From Kitasatospora aureofaciens (GTDB lineage Bacteria; Actinomycetota; Actinomycetes; Streptomycetales; Streptomycetaceae), in the NCBI GenBank assembly GCA_000720845.1, contig JODU01000009.1, positions 62,001 to 126,000 on the forward strand: a stretch of DNA of 64,000 bases. Reading direction: 5' to 3'. A program made the position numbers and the translations under genes. The notes beneath the pieces are model-generated. The model searched no databases and had not been told where the DNA came from. It saw nothing but the letters and a program-made list of their open reading frames with translations. Position 1 is the stretch's first letter; each line of letters opens with the position of its first letter. This document shows, piece after piece, positions 49,129 to 58,804 of this stretch.

Positions 49129-49581
49129 TCAGGGCACCGTCTCGCCCCGCACCAGCGGACGGCACACCGGCTGGACGTCCTCGGGGAGTTCGTCAGGGCG
49201 GCACCAGCGGGCCTCCAGGATCTCGAACGGGTCGAGGCGCAGCTCGCCGCCCAGCAGCCGGGCCTCGTACGCCACCTCCAGGCGGGTGCGCAGGCCGCTG
49301 GTCAGCATGACCAGCCGGCCCACCTCCACGTCCAGGCCCGTCTCCTCCTTGACCTCCCGGACGACGGTCTGCCGGAAGTCCTCGCCCTTGTGCGCGAAGC
49401 CGCTCGGCAGACCCCACTGGCGGCCCGGCGCCCACATCCGGTGCTTCAGCATCAGGACCCGCCCCTCGTCGTCCCGTACGACGCCGGTCACGCCGACCAC
49501 GAACTTGGCGTTCACCAGCCACATCAGGCGGCTCTGGACGGGGCGCAGCAGGCGCCAGAGGCGGGTCGGGAGTCGTCTCAC
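49129..49581 (-). CDS. NUDIX hydrolase
   Basis: A 150-residue NUDIX protein. The box is G-FAHKG-E-DFRQTVV-REVKEETGL (G-x5-E-x7-REUxEExGU) and the rest VVGVTGVVRDDEGRVLMLKH and GLPSG are typical. GTG 49581 gives a basic N-terminus RRLPTRLWRLLRPVQSRL. It probably removes a nucleoside diphosphate linked to another moiety. It precedes the SUKH-like gene and both read the same way, so they may be an operon. Confidence 0.9.
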   Translation of the reverse strand: MRRLPTRLWRLLRPVQSRLMWLVNAKFVVGVTGVVRDDEGRVLMLKHRMWAPGRQWGLPSGFAHKGEDFRQTVVREVKEETGLDVEVGRLVMLTSGLRTRLEVAYEARLLGGELRLDPFEILEARWCRPDELPEDVQPVCRPLVRGETVP

Positions 49582-49702
49582 CCGGTGGACGGTACCCGCT
49601 CGGTAACCGGCCGGGGCCGGCCGGTCCCGGCTCGCCCCGCGGACGTGCGTTGACAGCCGTACGTCCCGGCCCTGACAGTTGCGTAAAAGCAGTACATGCC
49701 TG

Positions 49703-49721
49703 ACAGCGTCCATTACGCTGT
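49703..49721. promoter_or_regulatory. Operator-like palindrome before EamA gene
   Basis: ACAGCGT-CCATT-ACGCTGT, a perfect 7-bp inverted repeat 56 bases before the EamA GTG. It lies in the only AT-richer stretch of the 196-base gap. No regulator gene is adjacent; the motif is a candidate site for a MarR- or GntR-type protein. Confidence 0.42.
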
Positions 49722-49777
49722 ACCGTGCAGTGCAGCGTGCTGAACGACGTCCACCCGCACACCGTCCCGGAGCCCCC

Positions 49778-50764
49778 GTGAGTACCCCCAGCGCCACCCC
49801 CGGCACCTCGTCCCCGGCCACCGCGTCCGCCGTCGCCCCCGCGTCTGTGCCGGCCGGTGGGCCAGGCGATGCGCCGGGCGGTGCGCCGACCGGGCGGTTC
49901 GGTGCTCTCGGCCCGGTCGGCCTGGTCCTCGCCGGTGGGATCTCCGTGCAGTTCGGTGCCGCGCTGGCGGTGAGCCTGATGCCGCGGGCCGGGGCGCTCG
50001 GCGTGGTGACCCTGCGGCTGGCCGTGGCCGCCGTCGTCATGCTCGTGGTCTGCCGCCCCCGGCTGCGCGGCCACTCCCGGGCCGACTGGGGCACGGTCGT
50101 CGTCTTCGGCATCGCCATGGCCGGCATGAACGGCCTCTTCTACCAGGCCGTCGACCGCATCCCGCTCGGCCCCGCCGTCACCCTGGAGGTGCTCGGCCCG
50201 CTCGCCCTGTCCGTCTTCGCCTCCCGCCGCGCGGTCAACCTGGTCTGGGCCGCGCTCGCCCTGGCCGGCGTCTTCCTGCTGGGCGGCGGCGGCTTCGACG
50301 GCCTCGACCCGGCCGGTGCCGCCTTCGCCCTGGCGGCGGGCGCCATGTGGGCGGCGTACATCGTCTTCAGCGCCCGCACCGGACGCCGCTTCCCGCAGGC
50401 CGACGGACTGGCCCTGGCGATGGCGGTCGGCGCGCTGCTGTTCCTGCCGCTGGGCGTCGTCGAGTCGGGGGCGAAGCTGATCGACCCGGAGACGCTCGCG
50501 CTGGGCGCCGGGGTCGCCCTGCTCTCCTCCGTCCTGCCCTACACCCTCGAACTCCTCGCCCTGCGGCGTCTGCCCGCGCCGACCTTCGCCATCCTCATGA
50601 GCCTGGAACCGGCCATCGCCGCGGCGGCCGGTTTCCTCATCCTCGACCAGGCCCTGACCGCCACCCAGTCCGCCGCCATCGCGCTGGTCATCGCGGCGAG
50701 CATGGGCGCGGTACGGACCCAGGTGGGACGTCGGCGGGCGAAGGCGCTCCCCGAGCTGCCGTGA
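49778..50764 (+). CDS. EamA/RhtA-like amino acid exporter
   Basis: A 328-residue drug/metabolite transporter of the EamA family with ten hydrophobic segments. Marks of RhtA-like proteins: GISVQFGAALAVSLMPRAGALGVVTLRLAVAAVVML, GLFYQAVDRIPLGPAVTLEVLGPLALSVF, SSVLPYTLELLALRRLPAPTFAILMSLEPAIAAAAGFLIL. Start GTG 49778 has GGAG six bases upstream; the first 45 residues are a Ser/Thr/Pro/Ala tail. Probably exports threonine, homoserine or similar. Confidence 0.88.
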   Translation: MSTPSATPGTSSPATASAVAPASVPAGGPGDAPGGAPTGRFGALGPVGLVLAGGISVQFGAALAVSLMPRAGALGVVTLRLAVAAVVMLVVCRPRLRGHSRADWGTVVVFGIAMAGMNGLFYQAVDRIPLGPAVTLEVLGPLALSVFASRRAVNLVWAALALAGVFLLGGGGFDGLDPAGAAFALAAGAMWAAYIVFSARTGRRFPQADGLALAMAVGALLFLPLGVVESGAKLIDPETLALGAGVALLSSVLPYTLELLALRRLPAPTFAILMSLEPAIAAAAGFLILDQALTATQSAAIALVIAASMGAVRTQVGRRRAKALPELP

Positions 50765-50858
50765 CCGCCCCGGCGACCGCCCCGGCGGGCGGGACCGCCA
50801 CCCGCACCGCATAGGCTGCGTACCTGGTCAGCTCATCGGGATCACGGGGAGGGAACCG

Positions 50859-52622
50859 ATGAACCACCCCGCCGAGGTCTTCCAGCCCTTGCAGGACGAC
50901 GACCCGCGCGCCGTGGGCGGTTACCGTCTCGCGGCCCGGCTCGGAGCGGGCGGCATGGGACGGGTCTACCTGTCGCACACCCGGGGCGGCCGGCCCGTGG
51001 CCATCAAGGTCGTACGGTCGGAACTGGCCGACGACCCGGCCTTCCGGCGGCGTTTCGGCCGGGAGATCAAGGCCGCCCGCAGGGTGAAGGGCGCCTACAC
51101 CGCCGAACTGATCGACGCCGACCCGGACGGCGTACCGCCCTGGCTGGCCACGCTGTACGTGCCCGGGCCCTCCCTGTCGGGCGCCGTCGCCCGGAGCGGG
51201 CCGCTGCCGGTGCCCGCGGTGCTGTGGCTGATGGCCGGGGTCGCCGAGGCGCTCCAGGCCGTCCACGGCGCGGGGATCGTGCACCGGGACCTCAAGCCGG
51301 CGAACGTACTGCTGGCCGCCGACGGACCGCGGGTCATCGACTTCGGCATCTCGCTCGCCGCCGACAGCACCGCGCACACCGCCACGGGCGCCACCATCGG
51401 CACGCCCCAGTTCATGGCCCCCGAGCAGGCTTCCGCGGGCGACATCACGGCGGCCACCGACGTCTTCTCGCTCGGGCAGACGGCCGCCTTCGCGGCCCTG
51501 GGCAAGCCGCTGTACGGCGACGGCCCGGCCGCCACCGTGCTGTACCGGATCGTCCACTCCGAGCCCGACCTGTCCGGGCTGCCCGAGCGCCTGCGCGGCC
51601 TGCTCGGCCGGTGCCTGGCCGCCGACCCCGAGGAACGGGCGACCCCGGCGGAGATCGTCGAGTGGTGCCGCAGGGAGCTGGGCCGGGACGGCGGGGAGGA
51701 GGCCGGGCCCGCCGTGTGGCGGGAGATCGCCGGGCCGCCGGTGACGGTTGTGCCGCCGGTCGCGGCCACCGGACCGGCGACCGCCGAGGCACCGGCCGCG
51801 GTCCCGGGCCCGACCGCGGCGCACACGGCGCCGTGGACCGCCCCGCTGGGGACCGTTCCGGCGCCCTGGCCGGGCGGCGCCGGACCGGGAGGGCCGTTCG
51901 TGCCGCGGCGGCCCGACGGGCCTCGGGAGCGCGGGCGCCGCAGGAGACGCGCCGTCCTGCTCTCGGCCGCCGCCGTCGTCGCGTGCGGCCTGGTGATCGC
52001 GGCGGGTTCGGCGCTGCTGGACGCGGCGGGACGCGGCCTCGACCGGGCCCGGGACGCGGTCGCTTCCGCGTCGGCGTCCCGCTCCGCGTCCGATTCCGCG
52101 TCCGCTACGCCCGGTCCGGTGGCGGAGGGGTCCGCCGCGGCGGCCGGGGAGGAGACCGCGTCGGGGGCCGGTGCGGGGGGCGACTCGGCGGCCGGACGGC
52201 CGGACGGGGGGTCCGACGGCTCCGCGTCCGGTACGACGCCGCCGCGGGCCCACGCCCACGGCGCCCTGCTGGTGAACGCCGACAACTCGATCAGCCTCAC
52301 CGAAGGCACCATGCGCGAGGACCGCGAGGGGGACGTCCGCTTCGACTGCGCGAACCCGAGTTGCGCCCTGGAGAGCGACACCAGCGTCTTCACGATGCTG
52401 TTCGGTGACCCGGGCGCCACGTACGAGGAGTGCCGCGACATGACCGCCCGGGATGCCGTCCACCGCCTCCCGCTGGCCGCCGCGTCCGCCGGCCAGGAGA
52501 TCTGCGTCCGGCGGAACAACGGAGACATCGCCCTGTTCGTTGTCCAGGTGAAGTCGACCGCCCTGCCGGAGGCCGCCTTCATCTCCATGGACACGACGGT
52601 CTGGCCGGCCGGGAAGAACTGA
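50859..52622 (+). CDS. Membrane Ser/Thr protein kinase with Cys-rich outer domain
   Basis: A 587-residue Hanks-type kinase. Glycine loop LGAGGMGRVY (about 28-37), Lys50 in VAIKVV, HRDLKPAN (142-149), DFG (161-163), and APEQ. After a Pro-rich linker comes one membrane helix (about 365-385, AVLLSAAAVVACGLVIAAGS), then a Ser/Ala/Gly-rich spacer and a 120-residue outer domain (GALLVNADNSISLTEGTM...) with four Cys (DCANPSCALE, YEECRDM, QEICVRR). Start ATG has GGGGAGGG. Its ligand is unknown. Confidence 0.92.
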   Translation: MNHPAEVFQPLQDDDPRAVGGYRLAARLGAGGMGRVYLSHTRGGRPVAIKVVRSELADDPAFRRRFGREIKAARRVKGAYTAELIDADPDGVPPWLATLYVPGPSLSGAVARSGPLPVPAVLWLMAGVAEALQAVHGAGIVHRDLKPANVLLAADGPRVIDFGISLAADSTAHTATGATIGTPQFMAPEQASAGDITAATDVFSLGQTAAFAALGKPLYGDGPAATVLYRIVHSEPDLSGLPERLRGLLGRCLAADPEERATPAEIVEWCRRELGRDGGEEAGPAVWREIAGPPVTVVPPVAATGPATAEAPAAVPGPTAAHTAPWTAPLGTVPAPWPGGAGPGGPFVPRRPDGPRERGRRRRRAVLLSAAAVVACGLVIAAGSALLDAAGRGLDRARDAVASASASRSASDSASATPGPVAEGSAAAAGEETASGAGAGGDSAAGRPDGGSDGSASGTTPPRAHAHGALLVNADNSISLTEGTMREDREGDVRFDCANPSCALESDTSVFTMLFGDPGATYEECRDMTARDAVHRLPLAAASAGQEICVRRNNGDIALFVVQVKSTALPEAAFISMDTTVWPAGKN

Positions 52623-52689
52623 GACCGCGCGGTCGTCCAGCGGCCCGGCGCATCGACGCCGGGCCGCTCTCGCCTTCATCGCTGCGAAA

Positions 52690-52712
52690 ATCATGCAAGC
52701 GTGCTTGATTGT
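52690..52712. promoter_or_regulatory. TetR-type operator of catabolic operon
   Basis: ATCA-TG-CAAGC-GT-GCTTG-ATTG around 52696-52707 is a near-perfect palindrome (CAAGC at 52696-52700, GCTTG at 52703-52707). It lies about 75 bases before the first gene of the operon, the usual place for a TetR site, and the last gene of the operon encodes a TetR regulator. Confidence 0.55.
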
Positions 52713-52779
52713 TAATCCCCGCCCTGCCATGCTCCTCCCCACACCGCGCCGCACATCGCCGTGCCCGAGGGGAGCGACC

Positions 52780-53570
52780 GTGTCCGACCCGACGCCCGTG
52801 ATCGACGACCTGCGCGAGGAGGGCGAGGAACTCGACGCCCTGGTCGCCGGGTTGAGACCGGAGGACTGGCGCCTGGCCACCCCGGCGCCCGGCTGGACGA
52901 TCGCCCACCAGATCGCGCACCTGAACTGGACCGACCGGGCCGCCCTGGTCGCCGTCACCGACGAGGACGGGTTCACGGGACTGGTCGAGCAGGCCCTCGC
53001 CGCACCCGACCGGTACGTGGACGACGGCGCCGAGGAGGGGGCGAAGCAGGACCCCGCCGCGCTGCTGGCGGCCTGGCGGCAGGACCGCACCGCCCTCGAC
53101 GCGGCACTGCGCGCCGCCGCACCCGGTGCCCGCTTCCCCTGGTACGGCCCGCCCATGGCCACCGCCTCCATGGCCACCGCCCGCCTGATGGAGACCTGGG
53201 CCCACGGCCTCGACATCGCGGCGACCCTCGGCGTGTCCCGCCCGCCCACCGACCGCCTGCGGCACGTCGCCCGTATCGGGGTCCGCGCCCGGGACTTCGC
53301 CTACGCCACCCACGGACTCACCCCGCCCGCCGAGCCGTTCCGCGTCGAACTCACCGGCCCGGGCGGCGACCTGTGGACGTACGGCCCCGAGGACGCCCCG
53401 CAGCGCGTCACCGGCCCCGCTCTCGACTTCTGCCTCCTCGCCACCCAGCGCGCCCACCGCGCCGACCTCGCCCTCACCGCCGAGGGCCCGGACGCCGACC
53501 GCTGGCTGGACATCGCCCAGGCCTTCGCCGGACCGCCCGGAGCCGGACGCCCGCCGCAGGGGGAGACCCG

Positions 53571-53574
<4 letters not shown>
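52780..53574 (+). CDS. TIGR03084-family metal-binding protein
   Basis: A 264-residue member of the TIGR03084/MDMPI-like family: LATPAPGWTIAHQIAHLNWTDRAAL in the N-terminal helical bundle, with a His pair for metal, and ATARLMETWAHGLDIAATLGV in the middle. GTG 52780 has GAGGGGAG five bases upstream. This gene usually leads acyl-CoA catabolic clusters in actinobacteria; the enzymatic role is not known. Its stop overlaps the next gene's GTG (GTGA). Confidence 0.88.
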
Positions 53575-55241
<1,667 letters not shown>

Positions 55242-55272
55242 CCGTCCCGCCGTACGCCCCGGGGAACGCGCT

Positions 55273-56871
55273 GTGACCGTCCTCGCCTCCGCCCTGGACC
55301 CCGCCGACCCCGACCACCGCGCGCACCGCGAGGCCATGCTCGCCAAGCTCGCCGACCTGGACGCCGAACACGCCAAGGCCCTCGAGGGCGGCGGCGAGAA
55401 GTACGTCGCCCGGCACCGCAAGCGCGGCAAGCTCCTCGCCCGCGAGCGCATCGAGCTGCTCCTCGACCCGGACACGCCCTTCCTGGAGCTGTCGCCGCTG
55501 GCGGCCTGGGGGAGCGAGTACACGGTCGGCGCCTCGCTCGTCACCGGCATCGGCGTCGTCGAGGGCGTCGAGTGCCTGATCACCGCCAACGACCCCACCG
55601 TGCGCGGCGGCGCCAGCAACCCCTGGTCGCTGAAGAAGGCCCTGCGCGCCAACGACATCGCCCTCGCCAACCGGCTGCCCTGCATCAGCCTCGTCGAGTC
55701 CGGCGGCGCCGACCTGCCCTCCCAGAAGGAGATCTTCATCCCCGGCGGCGCGATCTTCCGGGACCTCACACGGCTGTCGGCGGCCGGGATCCCCACCGTC
55801 GCCGTCGTCTTCGGCAACTCGACCGCGGGGGGCGCCTACATCCCCGGCATGTCCGACCACGTGATCATGGTCAAGGAGCGCGCCAAGGTGTTCCTCGGCG
55901 GGCCGCCCCTGGTCAAGATGGCCACCGGCGAGGAGAGCGACGACGAGTCCCTGGGCGGCGCCGAGATGCACGCCCGCACCTCCGGCCTCGCCGACCACTT
56001 CGCCGTCGACGAGCCCGACGCCCTGCGTCAGGCCCGCCGCGTCGTCGCCCGCCTGGGCCACCGCAAGGCGTACGCCGATCCGCCCCTCGCCGAGCCGCCC
56101 AAGTACGACCCCGAGGAACTCCTCGGCATCGTCCCCGGCGACCTGCGCACCCCCTTCGACCCGCGCGAGGTCATCGCCCGGATCGTCGACGCCTCCGACT
56201 TCGACGAGTTCAAACCGCTGTACGGGACCAGCCTGACCACCGGCTGGGCGGCCCTGCACGGCTACCCGCTGGGCATCCTCGCCAACGCCCAGGGCGTCCT
56301 GTTCAGCGAGGAGTCGCAGAAGGCCGCCCAGTTCATCCAGCTCGCCAACCAGCGCGACATCCCGCTCCTGTTCCTCCACAACACCACCGGCTACATGGTG
56401 GGCAAGGAGTACGAGCAGGGCGGCATCATCAAGCACGGCGCCATGATGATCAACGCGGTCTCCAACTCCCGCGTCCCCCACCTGTCCGTCCTCCTCGGCG
56501 CCTCCTACGGCGCCGGTCACTACGGCATGTGCGGCCGCGCCTACGACCCCCGCTTCCTGTTCGCCTGGCCCAGCGCCAAGTCCGCCGTCATGGGCCCCCA
56601 GCAGCTCGCCGGCGTGCTGTCCATCGTCGCCCGCCAGTCCGCCGCCGCGAAGGGACAGCCGTACGACGACGAGGGCGACGCCGCCCTGCGCGCCATGGTG
56701 GAGCAGCAGATCGAGGCCGAGTCACTGCCCATGTTCCTGTCCGGGCGGCTCTACGACGACGGCGTCATCGACCCGCGCGACACCCGCACCGTCCTCGGCC
56801 TGTGCCTGTCCGCCATCCACACCGCCCCCTACCAGGGCGCGCGCGGCGGCTTCGGCGTCTTCCGGATGTGA
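55273..56871 (+). CDS. Acyl-CoA carboxylase, carboxyltransferase beta subunit (MCC/GCC-like)
   Basis: A 532-residue carboxyltransferase. Blocks: GGEKYVARHRKRGKLLARERIELLLD, VECLITANDPTVRGGASNPWSLKKALRAN, IFIPGGAIFRDLTRLSAAGIPTVAVVFGNSTAGGAYIPGMSD, GPPLVKMATGEE and FLHNTTGYMVGKEYEQGG. The C-terminus ends GVFRM, as in methylcrotonyl- and geranyl-CoA carboxylases, rather than propionyl-CoA forms. It moves CO2 from carboxybiotin to an alpha,beta-unsaturated acyl-CoA. Acts with the alpha subunit that follows after an eight-base gap. Confidence 0.92.
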   Translation: MTVLASALDPADPDHRAHREAMLAKLADLDAEHAKALEGGGEKYVARHRKRGKLLARERIELLLDPDTPFLELSPLAAWGSEYTVGASLVTGIGVVEGVECLITANDPTVRGGASNPWSLKKALRANDIALANRLPCISLVESGGADLPSQKEIFIPGGAIFRDLTRLSAAGIPTVAVVFGNSTAGGAYIPGMSDHVIMVKERAKVFLGGPPLVKMATGEESDDESLGGAEMHARTSGLADHFAVDEPDALRQARRVVARLGHRKAYADPPLAEPPKYDPEELLGIVPGDLRTPFDPREVIARIVDASDFDEFKPLYGTSLTTGWAALHGYPLGILANAQGVLFSEESQKAAQFIQLANQRDIPLLFLHNTTGYMVGKEYEQGGIIKHGAMMINAVSNSRVPHLSVLLGASYGAGHYGMCGRAYDPRFLFAWPSAKSAVMGPQQLAGVLSIVARQSAAAKGQPYDDEGDAALRAMVEQQIEAESLPMFLSGRLYDDGVIDPRDTRTVLGLCLSAIHTAPYQGARGGFGVFRM

Positions 56872-56879
56872 GGAACCAC

Positions 56880-58724
56880 ATGATTGCCTCCGTACTCGTC
56901 GCCAACCGGGGCGAGATCGCCTGCCGCGTCTTCCGCACCTGCCACGCGTGGGGAATCCGGACCGTCGCCGTGCACTCGGACGCCGACGAGAACGCCCTCC
57001 ACGCGCGCGTGGCCGACGCGGCCGTACGCCTGCCGGGCGCGTCCCCCGCCGACACCTACCTGCGCGGCGACCTGATCGTGAAGGCCGCCGTCGCCGCCGG
57101 AGCCGACGCCGTCCACCCCGGTTACGGCTTCCTCTCCGAGAACGCCGACTTCGCGCGCGCCGTGCGGGACGCGGGGCTGGTGTGGATCGGGCCGCCGCCC
57201 GAGGCCATCGAGGCGATGGCGTCCAAGACCCGCGCCAAGGAACTGATGGGCATCGCGCCCCTCACCGACGTCACCGAGGCCGACCTGCCGGTGCTGGTGA
57301 AGGCGGCGGCGGGCGGCGGCGGACGCGGCATGCGCGTCGTACGCGACCTCGCCGACCTCGACGCCGAACTGACCGCCGCCCGTGCCGAGGCCACGAGCGC
57401 CTTCGGCAACGGCGAGGTCTTCGTCGAGCCCTACCTGGAGAACGGCCGCCACGTCGAGGTGCAGATCCTCGCCGACACCCACGGCACCGTCTGGGCGCTC
57501 GGCACCCGCGACTGCTCCCTCCAGCGCCGCCACCAGAAGGTGATCGAGGAGGCCCCGGCACCCGGCCTGACCCCCGAACTCACCGCCGAACTCCACGACC
57601 TCGCCGTACGCGCCGCCCGCGCCGTCGACTACGCCGGCGCCGGCACCGTCGAGTTCCTCGTCGCCGGCGGCAGGGCGCACTTCCTGGAGATGAACACCCG
57701 CCTCCAGGTCGAGCACCCCGTCACCGAGGAGCTCTTCGGCATCGACCTCGTCGCCCTCCAACTCCGGATCGCCGAAGGCCACGCCCTCGAGAACGACCCC
57801 CCGCGCGCGCGTGGACACGCCGTCGAGGCCCGCCTGTACGCCGAGGACCCCGCCCACGGCTGGGCCCCGCAGACCGGCCGCCTGCACCGCCTCGCCGTCC
57901 CCGACGGCATCCGCCTGGACACCGGCTACACCGACGGCGACGACATCGGCGTCCACTACGACCCGATGCTCGCCAAGGCGGTCGCCCACGCACCCACGCG
58001 CGCGGAGGCCGTCCGCCGCCTCGCCGGTGCCCTGGAACGGGCGGCGATCCACGGCCCGGTCACCAACCGCGACCTGCTCGTCCGCTCCCTGCGCCACGAG
58101 GAGTTCACCTCCGCCCGCATGGACACGGGCTTCTACGACCGCCACCTGGCCGCCCTCACCGAGCCGGCCCCCGACCCCCTCGCCCCGCTCGCCGCGGCCC
58201 TCGCCGACGCGAGCACCCGGGCGGGACGCTTCGGCGGCTGGCGCAATCTGCCCTCGCAACCGCAGGTCAAGCGCTACGCGATGGCGGGCGAGGAACACGA
58301 GGTCCGCTACCGCCACACCCGCACCGGTCTCACCGCCGACGGCGTCCGCGTCGTCCACGCCGACGCCGAGCGGGTCGTCCTCGAAACGGACGGCGTCCAG
58401 CGCCGCTTCGCCATCGCCCGCTACGGCGACCACATCCACGTCGACGCCACCCGCCTCACCGCCCTGCCCCGCTTCCCCGACCCCACCGCCCAGCACGCCC
58501 CCGGTTCCCTCCTGGCCCCCATGCCGGGCACGGTCGTCCGCGTCGCGGAGGGCCTGAGGAAGGGCACGACCGTCCGGGCGGGCCAGCCCCTCCTGTGGCT
58601 GGAGGCCATGAAGATGGAACACCGGATCACGGCCCCCACCACGGGAACACTCGCCGAGCTGAACGCCGTACCGGGACAACAAGTGACGGTCGGCTCGCTA
58701 CTGGCGGTGGTGCAAGCGACGTAG
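56880..58724 (+). CDS. Acyl-CoA carboxylase, biotin carboxylase/carrier alpha subunit
   Basis: A 614-residue protein with a biotin carboxylase part (SVLVANRGEIACRV at the start, HPGYGFLSENADFA, VLVKAAAGGGGRGMR, FLEMNTRLQVEHPVTE) and a C-terminal biotin carrier segment with EAMKMEH. The stretch between SKTRAKELMGIAPLTDVTEADLPVL is shorter than usual; a GVP-like insert normally found after the ATP-binding Lys is missing. Start ATG has AGGA upstream. Partner of the beta subunit. Confidence 0.9.
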   Translation: MIASVLVANRGEIACRVFRTCHAWGIRTVAVHSDADENALHARVADAAVRLPGASPADTYLRGDLIVKAAVAAGADAVHPGYGFLSENADFARAVRDAGLVWIGPPPEAIEAMASKTRAKELMGIAPLTDVTEADLPVLVKAAAGGGGRGMRVVRDLADLDAELTAARAEATSAFGNGEVFVEPYLENGRHVEVQILADTHGTVWALGTRDCSLQRRHQKVIEEAPAPGLTPELTAELHDLAVRAARAVDYAGAGTVEFLVAGGRAHFLEMNTRLQVEHPVTEELFGIDLVALQLRIAEGHALENDPPRARGHAVEARLYAEDPAHGWAPQTGRLHRLAVPDGIRLDTGYTDGDDIGVHYDPMLAKAVAHAPTRAEAVRRLAGALERAAIHGPVTNRDLLVRSLRHEEFTSARMDTGFYDRHLAALTEPAPDPLAPLAAALADASTRAGRFGGWRNLPSQPQVKRYAMAGEEHEVRYRHTRTGLTADGVRVVHADAERVVLETDGVQRRFAIARYGDHIHVDATRLTALPRFPDPTAQHAPGSLLAPMPGTVVRVAEGLRKGTTVRAGQPLLWLEAMKMEHRITAPTTGTLAELNAVPGQQVTVGSLLAVVQAT

Positions 58725-58797
58725 GGGCGCGGGGCCGCATTGAAGATGCGGCTCCGCCGCGTGTGCGCGACCAGCCACAACGAACCCGCACCCGAAG
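58724..58797 (+). repeat. Dispersed Streptomyces intergenic repeat with hairpin
   Basis: The gap begins GGGGCGCGGGGC and ends with GCGCGACCAGCCACAACGAA then CCCGCACCCG, matching a repeat seen many times in Streptomyces chromosomes. An inserted hairpin GCCGCAT-TGAAG-ATGCGGC (58734-58752) divides it. It lies inside the operon between the carboxylase and dehydrogenase genes. Confidence 0.65.
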
Positions 58798-58804
58798 GAG
58801 CACA

